Source of the DNA: Trichomonas vaginalis G3
Lineage: Eukaryota > Parabasalia > Trichomonadida > Trichomonadidae
Direction: 5' to 3'
NCBI RefSeq assembly: GCF_026262505.1
Contig: NC_067205.1
Location: 24,399,585-24,463,584, forward strand
DNA: 64,000 nt
The number at the start of each line of letters is the position of its first letter. Within the stretch, counting starts at the first letter, position 1. The notes below the pieces were generated by a model. That model made no database searches and was not told where the DNA came from. It saw nothing but the letters and a program-made list of their open reading frames with translations. A program made the position numbers and the translations under genes. Positions 45,247-53,949 of this stretch are shown one piece after another.

Positions 45247-46398
45247 ATGTCGAAAGATATTGCTTCCATAAGAGAAATACAACACAACCGACAACTCATT
45301 GTGCAAGCTCTAAATAAGAACACAACAAACTTTTCAAACTATTCTAAGATATCTGAGTCATTGAAAGAAGGAAACTTAAAACTGACATTAAACCCTTTAA
45401 CAGATGAGTTTCTATTTCAAGACAAGAAGAACAATACTGTCTGTATAAATCCAACAAAAGGAACTTTAAACGAGAAACCTATAAATGAACTTCTTTTGAA
45501 AGCAGATGTTGACAACAAAGCTGACAAAGAATATGTAGACGATGCAATAGCAAAAGAAGAAGAAAGAGCTAACAATGCTTATGCAACAAAAGAACATACT
45601 CATCCTGAACTAGCAGACAAAACATATGTTGACAATAAAATGTCAAGTGAAGTGACAAGAGCTGAAAACGAATATTCTAAAAAGACTCATACACATTCTA
45701 TATCTGAAATAACAGACTTAAACGTTAGCCTTGAAAAGAAAGCGGATAAGGAATATGTGGCTAGTAAGTTAGAGAAGAAAGCAGATAAGACTCATACACA
45801 TACAAGTTTTACAACTTTTACAGCAGATGATATTACACTAAACACAACCTTGCCAAGTAAAGGTCCAACAATACCACCGGCAACAAGTCTTGTAGATACT
45901 TTGATATCTAATGACAATAGTATTATACATCTAAGACAGGAACTCAATGTGCTTAAACAAATTTTGCCGAATCTTATTTACCCGGTTGGCTCATTATATG
46001 TTTCAATGAACTCTACCAGACCAGAAACAGTTCTGGGTTTTGGAACTTGGACTCAAATAGTCGACAGGTTTTTGTATTGTGCAAACTCTTCAAAGGAAAC
46101 AGGTGGAAGTAAAACGATTTCAGGTGCAAATTTACCTGCACACAGTCACTACATAGATTTAAGTACATCTCAAGCAGGTTTGCATAGTCATAGATTTTGG
46201 GATTGGTCAGGAATGACAAAAGGTAAAGGATATGATGTTAAAGAGGACGTTAAGTTTGCTATAAATTGTTACTGGAATAACACTGATGTAGGAGGAATCC
46301 ATACACATCGCGTTTCAGGATATACGCAAACAACGGGACAAAGTAAAGAATACATGCCACCTTACATGACAGTTTACGCATGGTATAGAAATGCTTAG
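45247..46398 (+). CDS. Fibre protein with phage tail-collar-like C-terminal domain
   Basis: ATG at 45247; 383 residues, intact. N-terminal helix, then shaft repeats with KADKEYV / KTHTH motifs (residues ~95-185), and a spacer with SFTTFTADDITLNTTLPSKG. From ~245 a C-terminal domain has LIYPVGSLYVSMNSTRPETV, FGTWTQIVDRFLYC, TGGSKTI, LPAHSHY, GLHSHRF, GGIHTHR and MPPYMTVYAWYR. That motif order is the phage collar/baseplate receptor-binding domain with metal-binding HxH motifs. It likely forms trimeric fibres that attach particles to a cell. The stop overlaps the convergent integrase stop. Confidence 0.85.
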   Translation: MSKDIASIREIQHNRQLIVQALNKNTTNFSNYSKISESLKEGNLKLTLNPLTDEFLFQDKKNNTVCINPTKGTLNEKPINELLLKADVDNKADKEYVDDAIAKEEERANNAYATKEHTHPELADKTYVDNKMSSEVTRAENEYSKKTHTHSISEITDLNVSLEKKADKEYVASKLEKKADKTHTHTSFTTFTADDITLNTTLPSKGPTIPPATSLVDTLISNDNSIIHLRQELNVLKQILPNLIYPVGSLYVSMNSTRPETVLGFGTWTQIVDRFLYCANSSKETGGSKTISGANLPAHSHYIDLSTSQAGLHSHRFWDWSGMTKGKGYDVKEDVKFAINCYWNNTDVGGIHTHRVSGYTQTTGQSKEYMPPYMTVYAWYRNA

Positions 46399-47358
46399 TC
46401 GTCATTTTCAACTTCTTTAGCATATTCGTCAGGAGTTGTCTTATATTTGTTAGGAACTGTTTTTGAAAGTATACCACCTTGAACTTTGACAAGTTTGAAA
46501 CGAGGTCTGACAATAGTCGTTTTATCTTCTGCTTGCAGTGTGTACATTTTGCCATGTTTGCCTAAAACTTCATAATATTCTCTTGTATACTTTCTTCTAT
46601 TTTTACGAACACGAATGTGAGTACCTGTCGAGTTCCCATTGTTGTCATAGTCAATAGTATTTTCATATGGGTCGCGTTTAGGTATTTCTATTTTTACTTT
46701 TGTCACCTTTCTGAAGTTTGAAGCCCGGCATTCTTTCTTGTTTGTCTCTTTTGACTAAATTATTAAATATATAGTCTTTCTCTAAGTCAGGGTTGTTTTT
46801 CATTTCTTCGGGGGAGTGGTTTCCCAAACCTTTTTGTTTACGGCTATTGTAAATATTTAAAACTTGTCTCATCTTTGCCATGGAGAAGTGTCTATATTTG
46901 TCGTCATATGACATTTCATTTGCTTCACCACCTTGTGGTTGGTTTAAGTCTCTTAACATTTTTATACAACCGTCAATGACACCAAGAGCAGAATGGTTTT
47001 GGTCGACAATGAAATATTGGTTTACATTTTTGAACGCAGATAGTTTTTTACATCATCTGATTTGAAAGAACTTTCACAGTCAGATGTCAGTTTTGTTGGA
47101 TTGGTATGATTTGTCAACGAATATTGTCAAAGCAGTTTTCACATCTAAAATATTTTTGGACCCATAATGGTATGGCTTCACAGTATCTTGTGTTTTGACC
47201 GACAAATATTAGCCAGTATGGTGGTCCATCTGTCTAACTCTCGGAATGTTTTCCAAGATATCCATAAACCAAGCATTTGGTGTTGAACTAAAGATTTTTA
47301 TCATGAGTGCTTTCTTTGTCGCTTTAGAAACATAGGGGTCCTTGTTTGGATTCGTCAT
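46395..47358 (-). pseudogene. Maverick integrase (Maverick 2), multiply frameshifted
   Basis: ATG at 47356-47358 (MTNPNKDPYVSK). Pieces in different frames give the whole enzyme: first Asp in AWFMDILENIP, second in LTSDCESSF, third acidic in LGVIDGC. These are followed by the helix IKMLRDLNQPQGGEANEM and the basic C-terminal SH3/chromo-like part (IRVRKNRRKYTREYYEVLGK...RPRFKLVKVQ). At least three frameshifts (near 47205, 47050 and 46700). The start is 16 bp from the divergent pVI-like gene. It belongs to the Maverick integrase family and is diverged from the Maverick 1 copy. Confidence 0.8.
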
Positions 47359-47374
47359 TTTTATCCTATAAGAA

Positions 47375-47774
47375 ATGGGTTTATTTGGCGCATTAGCAGG
47401 AGTTGCATCCAGATTTGCCCGCAGTGGGAACAATAGCCAGAGGTGTATTTGGAGTTGGAAGGAAGATTTTGAGTACATTAGGTATACTTAAAGAGAAAGC
47501 ACAACCTATTATACAAAACTGTACAGAAAGGTTGGGATGTAGCACGAGATGCAACAAATCTTATTCCAAATCCTGAAACAAGAGGAAAAGTTCAAGGATG
47601 GATGGACAATGTAGGAAGACAAGCAGGAAACTATTATAACAAAGCAAATGACTACTATAACCAAGCAGGACACTATATGGACCAAGGTGAAAGATTCTTT
47701 ACAGAGGATATAACCATGCACAACAATGGGTAAACAATAACCAACCTCAACCGCCTCAAACGTGGGGAATGTAA
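47375..47774 (+). pseudogene. pVI-like protein 2, frameshifted
   Basis: ATG at 47375 (MGLFGALAGVASRFA). The sequence continues in other frames as VGTIARGVFGVGRKILSTLG, then GWDVARDATNLIPNPETRGK with Tyr/Gln repeats (NYYNKANDYYNQAGHYMDQG), and ends WVNNNQPQPPQTWGM at TAA 47772-47774. An amphipathic Gly/Ala N-terminus and a Pro/Gln tail place it with the pVI-like proteins at 27731 and 44133. About three frameshifts. Confidence 0.6.
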
Positions 47775-47794
47775 AGTTTTTTTACTGAGATGAA

Positions 47795-47947
47795 ATGAAC
47801 AATACAGCATTGAGACAAATGGGTTCAAGATGGATTTGTCGGCTTCCAGCAGTTACACAACGTGTTTGTCAAGTTCTTCCTATACCTCAGGAAGTTTTAG
47901 ACCGATTTAAAAAACAACAACAACCAGTTGAAAACAAACCAAACTAA
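47795..47947 (+). CDS. Small hypothetical protein (50 residues)
   Basis: ATG at 47795 after TTTTTTTACTGAGATGAA, a leader almost identical to that of the next gene (47949-47966). The product is 50 residues, Arg/Val-rich in the middle (RWICRLPAVTQRVCQVLPIP) with a Gln-rich end. It is too short for the frame list, but the shared leader supports it. Function unknown. Confidence 0.5.
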   Translation: MNNTALRQMGSRWICRLPAVTQRVCQVLPIPQEVLDRFKKQQQPVENKPN

Positions 47948-47966
47948 AATTTTTTACTGAGATGAA

Positions 47967-48176
47967 ATGACCGAAGAAGTTGAAACGGTAGATTTGACAC
48001 CACAAACAAAAAGTTCAGACCCATTGTCAAAACCTGTCAAAGAACTTACAGATGAAGAGAAAAATTCAATAATAGAAAGTGCCAGGTCTGGAAATACAAA
48101 CCCTAACTACAAAGTCACTTTTCATAAAAATGGAACGGCTAGTATCTCAAAAAAGAAACAGACTCTCACAAAATAA
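47967..48176 (+). CDS. Small protein of the KDG/KNG basic family
   Basis: ATG at 47967 with the leader TTTTTTACTGAGATGAA; 69 residues. Acidic N-terminus (MTEEVETVDLTPQTKS), then LTDEEKNSIIESARSGN and YKVTFHKNGTASISKKKQ. The second half matches 8172-8378 and the N-terminus of 10516-10950, so the family is present in both Mavericks. Role unknown; the strong conservation of the basic hairpin suggests nucleic-acid contact. Confidence 0.6.
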   Translation: MTEEVETVDLTPQTKSSDPLSKPVKELTDEEKNSIIESARSGNTNPNYKVTFHKNGTASISKKKQTLTK

Positions 48177-48179
48177 AAT

Positions 48180-48553
48180 ATTGAAGTCTGAAGGAGCTTT
48201 CGAGACAACAGATGGAAAAGTTTACTTCACTGACCAACAGTTCATTATAGAACATCTCATTGACTTAAAGTCGAAAATATTCTAAACTTTACAACAAACA
48301 CAAAAAGTTGAAAGGAAAACAAAAACAAATGGCATATGATATTTATATGAAGATGTTGACGACACAACTGTTCCTGCAAGTGAAGTTAAAGTCAGAGAAA
48401 CCGAAAAGTGACGAAAAACCGATAGAAGAAGAAAAAACAAAAACTGAAGATAAACCAAAACCAAAGTTTAGTTTGGAAACTAAACCAAGTCAACCTTTCA
48501 TTAGCTGGTATGGGTTGGCGTCAAAGACTTATGGCAGCAGGCGGTTATGTTAA
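48180..48553 (+). pseudogene. Broken Lys/Glu/Pro-rich protein gene
   Basis: An open frame reads LKSEGAFETTDGKVYFTDQQ and stops at 48284. Further frames continue with KVERKTK, then VKVRETEKSDEKPIEEEKTK and KPKPKFSLETKPSQPF, probably ending WRQRLMAAGGYVK at TAA ~48556. The composition resembles a virion-core basic/acidic linker protein. At least two frameshifts; family unknown. The following 180 bp hold only a short remnant (MDRKSARIKGSSLLE). Confidence 0.45.
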
Positions 48554-48733
48554 GTAAAGAAAAAAATATTTTTTTATTTTTATAAAAATGCCCCATAAGA
48601 ATGGATAGAAAATCTGCTAGAATAAAAGGCAGCAGTCTGCTAGAATAAAAGCAGAGTTGGGAAACTTGTTTTTAGATGAGAAATATGAAATGGCATACAA
48701 TTTTTAAAACAATATATTTTTTACATATATTAA

Positions 48734-49591
48734 ATGCTTCAGGCTGAAAAACAAAGAACAAAAGTAGCAGATACAAAACCGTTAGACTATATCTTTACAA
48801 ATGCTGGTAGGACTATTTCAGATGAAGAAATTTCATCCGACATACCGGTTTGACTATCCAATTCGTTGGCTTCAAAGTCCTTCAGATGCAAAGGCAATAG
48901 CATTTAGAAGAGTTTTGTTGTTCAAATAGAACTAACGCATTTATGTTCGCAGTATATTTTCATGGGCAGTATAGGTTCTGATGGTCTAATAGACAAATTT
49001 GACGAAATGAGAATCTTTACAGTTCGTTCAGACGAAAGTCTTGAGAAACTCTAAATGACTTTTCAAACTCAAATGAACAAATATTATTGGGAATTTCAAG
49101 AAAAATACGACTCTTTACTAAATGGAACATACTATCTGAAACTAGAATATGACAAGATGAACTCCACCGTTTCATTTCAAAAGATTGAAATTAACCCTCC
49201 AAGAGATACAGAGTTTTTTATTTTGGAAAGTAGACAAACGTTCTTGGGCACAATTTCTTCGGTTACTAAACCAGAACGACCCATTCCCACCAGATGGTCC
49301 ATTTCAATTTATACTTCCACCAGCAGATTTGACAGTTATAGAAACGTGTTTGACCCTCAAAATGTTATGTGTCATGCAAGTTTCAGTTCAAGCAACAATA
49401 GTTTTCTATGTATTGGTAAGGACTTTTATGACTTTGCTTCTAAATTCTACGAACCACCTAGTAACAGTTTCTCTGACTTTCAAGTTTGGTTCACAACAAA
49501 TGGTGTGCAACATATTATTCCATTGTACTATGACTTTTATCTCGAATTGTCTTTCATATATAACTACGGAAAAGTGCTGAAAAAGTATTGA
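48734..49591 (+). pseudogene. Penton-like protein, broken paralog (Maverick 2)
   Basis: ATG at 48734 opens MLQAEKQRTKVADTKPLDYI, matching the start of 44380-45228 (MLSIEKENSRVATTKPLDEL). A shift near 48850 and others follow. The long frame 49055-49591 then carries the C-terminal half with SDFQVWFTTNGVQHIIPLYY, the vertex-protein signature. At least three breaks, so it is inactive. It is a decayed duplicate of 44380-45228 in the opposite orientation. Confidence 0.75.
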
Positions 49592-49602
49592 AAAATAATG
49601 TT

Positions 49603-49652
49603 TATGTTAGCATGTTAGATCTAACATGTTTTCTAACATTTTTTCTAACATC
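49603..49652. promoter_or_regulatory. AGATCT-type palindromic element, TGTTAG variant
   Basis: TTTATGTTAGCATGTTAG, then ATCTAACATG and TTTTCTAACAT, and again TTTTTTCTAACAT. The layout is the same as in the GGTGA copies, but every word is TGTTAG/CTAACA. It follows the stop of the broken penton-like gene. Confidence 0.65.
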
Positions 49653-49815
49653 GTAGAAAACTCATGAAAACAATTTATTTTTGACACTTTCACAAAAAAC
49701 ATAAAAAAGTGAAGTTAAACGTTAAGGTTTACTGAACTGGTTGGATGTCGCCTTCACAGGTTATGTAGAATGGTTGACCCGAGAAGTGGAACAGTGCTCT
49801 GAGAATTTGTATAAT

Positions 49816-50094
49816 TCATGGAATTGGACTCTCTCTGTTTGGAAGTAGTATCCAAGGACGCTTGGCAAAGAACTTTATAATGGCTTCTTTCTTCATCTCC
49901 TTTATGTCGTCGAAAGGAGTGTTTTCTGGTATTTGAATTGGAATTCCAGTCGAAATCTCGAGATTCAAGGCAGCCCTTCCAGACAACCAGAAGCCGAGGG
50001 ACTTGTTGGCTTTGTCCTTGCCCAAGTACTGCTTAACAACTTCATTTATCTCTATAAGGTAAATTGCCTCATCTAATGGCTCGATGTTGTCCAT
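49816..50094 (-). CDS. Hypothetical protein next to 22-bp array
   Basis: ATG at 50092-50094; 92 residues: IEPLDEAIYLIEINEVVKQY at the N-terminus, then Gly/Ala-rich and Lys/Glu-rich helices ending FFAKRPWILLPNRESPIP. A short gene at 55020-55094 shares the DKAIYLIELLEP start, so the module is duplicated. The start borders a 22-bp-period tandem array, with the Pro-rich gene diverging on the other side. Function unknown. Confidence 0.55.
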   Translation of the reverse strand: MDNIEPLDEAIYLIEINEVVKQYLGKDKANKSLGFWLSGRAALNLEISTGIPIQIPENTPFDDIKEMKKEAIIKFFAKRPWILLPNRESPIP

Positions 50095-50097
50095 TGT

Positions 50098-50473
50098 TCT
50101 GTTTCAGAACTAGTCTTGTACTTTTTCAGAACAATACTTGTACTGTTTCAGAACTAGTCTTGTACTGTTTCAGAACTAGTCTTGTACTTTTTCAGAACAA
50201 TACTTGTCCTTTTTCAGAACAAATTTCCCGTAAAAGCTCTCAATTTGTGAGAAAAATTTTCTGTTTCAGAACAATACTTGTACTTTTTCAGAACAATACT
50301 TGTACTTTTTCAGAACAATACTTGTACTGTTTCAGAACAATATTTGTACTGTTTCAGAACAATATTTGTACTGCTTCAGAACAATATTTGTACTGTTTCA
50401 GAACAATATTTGTACTGTTTCAGAACAATATTTGTACTGTTTCAGAACAATATTTGTACTGTTTCAGAACAAT
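50098..50473. repeat. 22-bp tandem array 1 between divergent genes
   Basis: About 16 units starting TTTCAGAACAATA with TTGTACTG/T ends, at 22-bp spacing. It is interrupted once (50215-50272) by a unit with GCTCTCAATTTGTGAG. It fills the space between 49816-50094 and the start at 50472. Variation between units is low (ATACTTG versus ATATTTG), indicating recent expansion. Confidence 0.9.
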
Positions 50474-50800
50474 GTCCGACGTACCACCAACCCAGTCCAT
50501 TCCCAAACCAGAGGAACCTAAAGCACCAGCCCCTGCACCTCAGTTCCAGCAAGTACTCCGATTTACTACCAATTTCCACCTCAAGGTTACTACCCACCAC
50601 AAGGCTTCCCGAACTACCCTCCTCTGCCTATGCCTTACTTCCCCAACCCTTGGATGTTCCAGCAAGCTCCACCTCAGCAATTCCAATCTCAATCCAAATC
50701 GAAGAGAGACCAAGAGTTCGAAGAAGGTCTGAACCGTTTACGCAAAGAGTACGCTACAGCCCCTATTGAGAGAAAGTTGTTCCCGGACCAAAAAATATAA
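50472..50800 (+). CDS. Proline-rich protein (one frameshift)
   Basis: ATG at 50472-50474 directly follows the last array unit. The N-terminus MSDVPPTQSIPKPEEPKAPA is continued, after a single shift near 50560, by PIYYQFPPQGYYPPQGFPNY and a charged end (RLRKEYATAPIERKLFPDQK) to TAA 50798-50800. The N-terminus matches the short gene at 55379-55456 (MTDVPLPECLPKPEEPTAPA). The Pro/Tyr/Gln composition suggests an unfolded virion or adaptor protein. An AGATCT-type palindrome lies directly after the stop. Confidence 0.6.
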
Positions 50801-50802
50801 TT

Positions 50803-50840
50803 TAGGGTAGAAGGTTAGATCTAACCTCTTTTCTACCCTC
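50803..50840. promoter_or_regulatory. AGATCT-type palindromic element, GGGTAGA variant 1
   Basis: TTAGGGTAGAAGGTTAG, then ATCTAACCTC and TTTTCTACCCTC. The inner AGGTTAGATCTAACCT and the outer GGGTAGA/TCTACCC both pair, with words unlike the other copies. Confidence 0.65.
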
Positions 50841-50946
50841 TTGAATTTTCATGATTTCTTCGTAAATGTTTTGTCAAGACTTCTTCGTAAATGTTTTGTC
50901 AAGACTTCTTCATCGTAATGAGTGTAAAGGACCCAAAAATATAATT

Positions 50947-50983
50947 TAGGGTAGAAGGTTAGATCTAACCTCTTTTCTACCCT
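50947..50983. promoter_or_regulatory. AGATCT-type palindromic element, GGGTAGA variant 2
   Basis: Identical in its 37 bases to the copy at 50803-50840, followed by CATTTCACCTCATGAATTTT. That tail resembles the leader upstream of KilA-N genes. Confidence 0.65.
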
Positions 50984-51056
50984 CATTTCACCTCATGAAT
51001 TTTCATGAATTTCCTTAAGATAGAAAAAATAAAGTTAGTTTTATTTTGTATTTTTT

Positions 51057-51690
51057 TGTATGTTAGATATGATTTCAGGGATTTTTTTGACGAAGTGTTA
51101 CTCTTCACTTCGTCAAAAAATAACAGTTATCTAATGAAAAAGTGTCATTTTATTTTTTTATTTTGTATGTTAGATATGATTCAGGGATTTTTTTGACGAA
51201 GTGTTACTCTTCACTTCGTCAAAAAATAACAGTTATCTAATGAAAAAGTGTCATTTTATTTTTTTATTTTGTATGTTAGATATGATTTCAGGGATTTTTT
51301 TGACGAAGTGTTACTCTTCACTTCGTCAAAAAATAACAGTTATCTAATGAAAAAGTGTCATTTTATTTTTTTATTTTGTATGTTAGATATGATTTCAGGG
51401 ATTTTTTTGACGAAGTGTTACTCTTCACTTCGTCAAAAAATAACAGTTATCTAATGAAAAAGTGTCATTTTATTTTTTTATTTTGTATGTTAGATATGAT
51501 TTCAGGGATTTTTTTGACGAAGTGTTACTCTTCACTTCGTCAAAAAATAACAGTTATCTAATGAAAAAGTGTCATTTTATTTTTTTATTTTGTATGTTAG
51601 ATATGATTTCAGGGATTTTTTTGACGAAGTGTTACTCTTCACTTCGTCAAAAAATAACAGTTATCTAATGAAAAAAGTGTCATTTTTTTC
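51057..51690. repeat. 107-bp tandem repeat, six copies
   Basis: Units start TTTTGTATGTTAGATATGA and contain TTTTTGACGAAGTG, CACTTCGTC and GTTATCTAATGAAAAAGTGT, with exact 107-bp spacing. Copies are almost identical. The unit looks like a decayed KilA-N leader (TTTTGTATGT) plus the GACGAAGTG hairpin. The long frames across it are artefacts of the repeat. Confidence 0.95.
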
Positions 51691-51699
51691 ACCCTCTTG

Positions 51700-52245
51700 A
51701 ATTTTCATGACTTCTTCGTAAATGTTTTGTCAAGACTTCATCGTACATGCTTTGTCAAGACTTCTTCGTAAATGTTTTGTCAAACATGAACGTACATGTT
51801 TTGTCAAGACTTCTTCGTAAATGTTTTGTCAAACATGAACGTACATGCTTTGTCAAACATGAACGTACATGTTTTGTCAAGACTTCTTCATCGTAATGAG
51901 CGTAAATGTTTTGTCAAAACTTCTTCGTAAATGTTTTGTCATGATTTCATCGTAAATGTTTTGTCAAAACTTCTTCGTAAATGTTTTGTCATGACTTCTT
52001 CGTAATGAACGTACATGTTTTGTCATGACTTCTTCGTAAATGTTTTGTCAAACATGAACGTAAATGTTTTGTCAAGACTTCTTCGTAAATGTTTTGTCAA
52101 ACATGAACGTAAATGTTTTGTCAAGACTTCTTCGTAAATGTTTTGTCAAACATGAACGTACATGCTTTGTCAAGACTTCTTCGTAAATGTTTTGTCAAAC
52201 ATGAACGTACATGTTTTGTCAAGACTTCTTCATCGTAATGAGTGT
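51700..52245. repeat. ~25-bp tandem repeat array (AATGTTTTGTCAA)
   Basis: About 20 units alternate GTAAATGTTTTGTCAAGAC-TTCTTC and GTACATGTTTTGTCAAACAT-GAAC, 24-26 bp each. Two earlier stray units lie at 50865-50915. No gene. Confidence 0.9.
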
Positions 52246-52265
52246 AAATCAGACAAAAATAATGT

Positions 52266-52318
52266 TTAGGTGAAGTGGTGCGATCTCACCTGTTTTTTCA
52301 CCTCTTTTTTTCACCTCT
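52266..52318. promoter_or_regulatory. AGATCT-type palindromic element upstream of 52404 gene
   Basis: TTAGGTGAAGTGGTGCGATC, then TCACCTG and TTTTTTCACCT twice. The core is GGTGCGATCTCACC; the copy at 53901 has its exact reverse complement, so the two flank the gene 52404-53738 as inverted repeats. Confidence 0.65.
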
Positions 52319-52403
52319 TGAATTTTCATGAATTTTCCCGAAATAAAAAATAAAGTTAGTTTTATTTTTTTTATTTTTTTTTTATTTTGTATAAAAAAAT
52401 AAA

Positions 52404-53738
52404 ATGTCAACAATCGGCACAACAACACTTCAAACAACTACAGCACCAAACTCGTTAGTCATGAATCCTACGTCAATGTTAGTAGAGATGAAAAGCTTCA
52501 TTCCTTCTTCATATACTTTCGAAACAGAAATCCAGAAGATAAAGCAAGAACTTTTAACATGTAATTTAGACTGTAGTGCGAAAGATGAAACAAATGAACA
52601 GTATCTTTATGAAATGCAGGACCTCATCGACCATTTACCCAAATTGCCTGAAATTCAGCAACAAAAACTAACCATTCCTGAATTTGACGAAATTGAAGTC
52701 AAAGCAACTGACTCAGTAGAAATAAAGAAGTTCATTCGTAAGGTAAACTATGAGTTTCTAGGATTTCATTGCAACCATAAGGTTATGGACAAAGATTGCG
52801 ACATGGTATATAAGAATGTTTCTGACATATATAAATCTGAAGAATTTAAGACCTACGACAACTTTGTTTCGTTAGTTGCTGAATGTGTATGGCAGATAAG
52901 AGATAAAGATAGAAGAGGGAAGGTATGGAACAAACAGATAAAACCAGCAGCTTTTGAGATGAAGAAAACCATTGACGCTTTAGTTGTTTTAGCAGGTAAG
53001 GTTTCAGAATATAACGCAAAAATGAACCCGCAATGTTCAAAATGTAAGGCAGCAATGAGGAAATATAACTACTCCGTCAAAGAGATAGAACATATGAGAA
53101 ACGACTATGCAGACTTAAAGAAAGATATGTCAAACATTGAGTTTGAAACAGTTGGAAAGATAGACAATGACACCAAAGTGGTTAGAATTGGTGATTTAAA
53201 CGTAAGATACTCAAAGAAATACAACAAATATTCTTTGTCAGACATTATATCTCCATCTGGAAAGAGACCGAAGGACTGGGTTAAAATTGCTTCTACTCAG
53301 AAAATTTTGACAAGAAATCCTGAGCTTTTAATATCGGTAAGATTCTATGGAACTACAGCATATCTTATAGATAAAAGTCTTATACCAATAGTTTTGTTAT
53401 GGTTAGACCCAGTTGTTGGATATAACTTCATAACATATGGTTCATTCGATACGGAACGTTGCAGTGAAGGCTTACTTTACATCGTTCAGAAACCGAAGGC
53501 CTTCAACACAAAAAGATATAAGATAGGAAGAACATATAATATAACTCTAAGATATGACTCTACAGTCAATAGAGTCAAGGTTGTGTTAGTTAATGATATG
53601 AGAGCTGCAGAAACAGAACTACTTGAAAAGTTTGAGAAAATGTATGGTGCTCCCATAAAAGGTAAAGAAACGTTTGAAGTAGATGAGATAGATAAAGCTA
53701 TAAAATTATTTGACGAAGTTGCTGAAAAATACATGTAA
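52404..53738 (+). CDS. KilA-N-like protein with T5orf172-type C-terminal domain
   Basis: ATG at 52404; 444 residues, intact. The first ~210 residues are helical with a Cys cluster (MNPQCSKCKAAMRKYNYSVK). The middle (~255-340, RIGDLNVRYSKKYNKYSLSD...YLIDKSLIPIVLLWLDPVVG) resembles a KilA-N DNA-binding region. The C-terminus (~350-444, GLLYIVQKPKAFNTKRYKIG...AETELLEKFEKMYGAP) has the look of T5orf172, a GIY-YIG-like nuclease domain found fused to viral KilA-N and Bro-N proteins. It could be a regulator or DNA-processing factor. The leader is similar to that of other KilA-N genes. Confidence 0.8.
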   Translation: MSTIGTTTLQTTTAPNSLVMNPTSMLVEMKSFIPSSYTFETEIQKIKQELLTCNLDCSAKDETNEQYLYEMQDLIDHLPKLPEIQQQKLTIPEFDEIEVKATDSVEIKKFIRKVNYEFLGFHCNHKVMDKDCDMVYKNVSDIYKSEEFKTYDNFVSLVAECVWQIRDKDRRGKVWNKQIKPAAFEMKKTIDALVVLAGKVSEYNAKMNPQCSKCKAAMRKYNYSVKEIEHMRNDYADLKKDMSNIEFETVGKIDNDTKVVRIGDLNVRYSKKYNKYSLSDIISPSGKRPKDWVKIASTQKILTRNPELLISVRFYGTTAYLIDKSLIPIVLLWLDPVVGYNFITYGSFDTERCSEGLLYIVQKPKAFNTKRYKIGRTYNITLRYDSTVNRVKVVLVNDMRAAETELLEKFEKMYGAPIKGKETFEVDEIDKAIKLFDEVAEKYM

Positions 53739-53789
53739 AGCGTTTATTTTTGGTCTTTTGTGAAAGTCAGAAAATAAAGTTAGTGTCAT

Positions 53790-53875
53790 TTTTTTGTATT
53801 TTTTTGTATGTAAGATATGATTTCAGGGATTTTTTTGACGAAGTGTTACTCTTCACTTCGTGTCATAATGTAAAA
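53790..53875. repeat. Single copy of 107-bp-type unit with GACGAAGTG hairpin
   Basis: TTTGTATGTAAGATATGATT, then TTTTTTGACGAAGTG and CACTTCGTG. It is the same unit as 51057-51690, placed ~100 bp after the stop of the 52404 gene. Confidence 0.8.
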
Positions 53876-53900
53876 ATAACGTTTACCATGTAAAACGCTT

Positions 53901-53949
53901 GTGAAAAAACAGGTGAAAAAACAGGTGAGATCGCACCTCTTCACCTAAA
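53901..53949. promoter_or_regulatory. AGATCT-type palindromic element downstream of 53738
   Basis: GTGAAAAAACAGGTGAAAA, then ACAGGTGAGATCGCACC and TCTTCACCTAAATTATAT. It is in inverted orientation to 52266-52318. Confidence 0.65.

Noticed and set aside
50064-50769. Frames reading repeated VLFQNNTC / LYCFRT-type peptides
   Set aside because: They are translations of the 22-bp tandem array in wrong frames. A 22-bp period shifts frame each unit, so all frames are open only because units lack stops.
51005-51668. Identical 68-residue frames in the 107-bp repeats
   Set aside because: They arise from repeat units without a plausible protein. The hairpin and A/T leader explain the sequence better.
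50098-52245. CRISPR array
   Set aside because: Units are contiguous tandem repeats without unique spacers, there are no cas genes, and the setting is eukaryotic.
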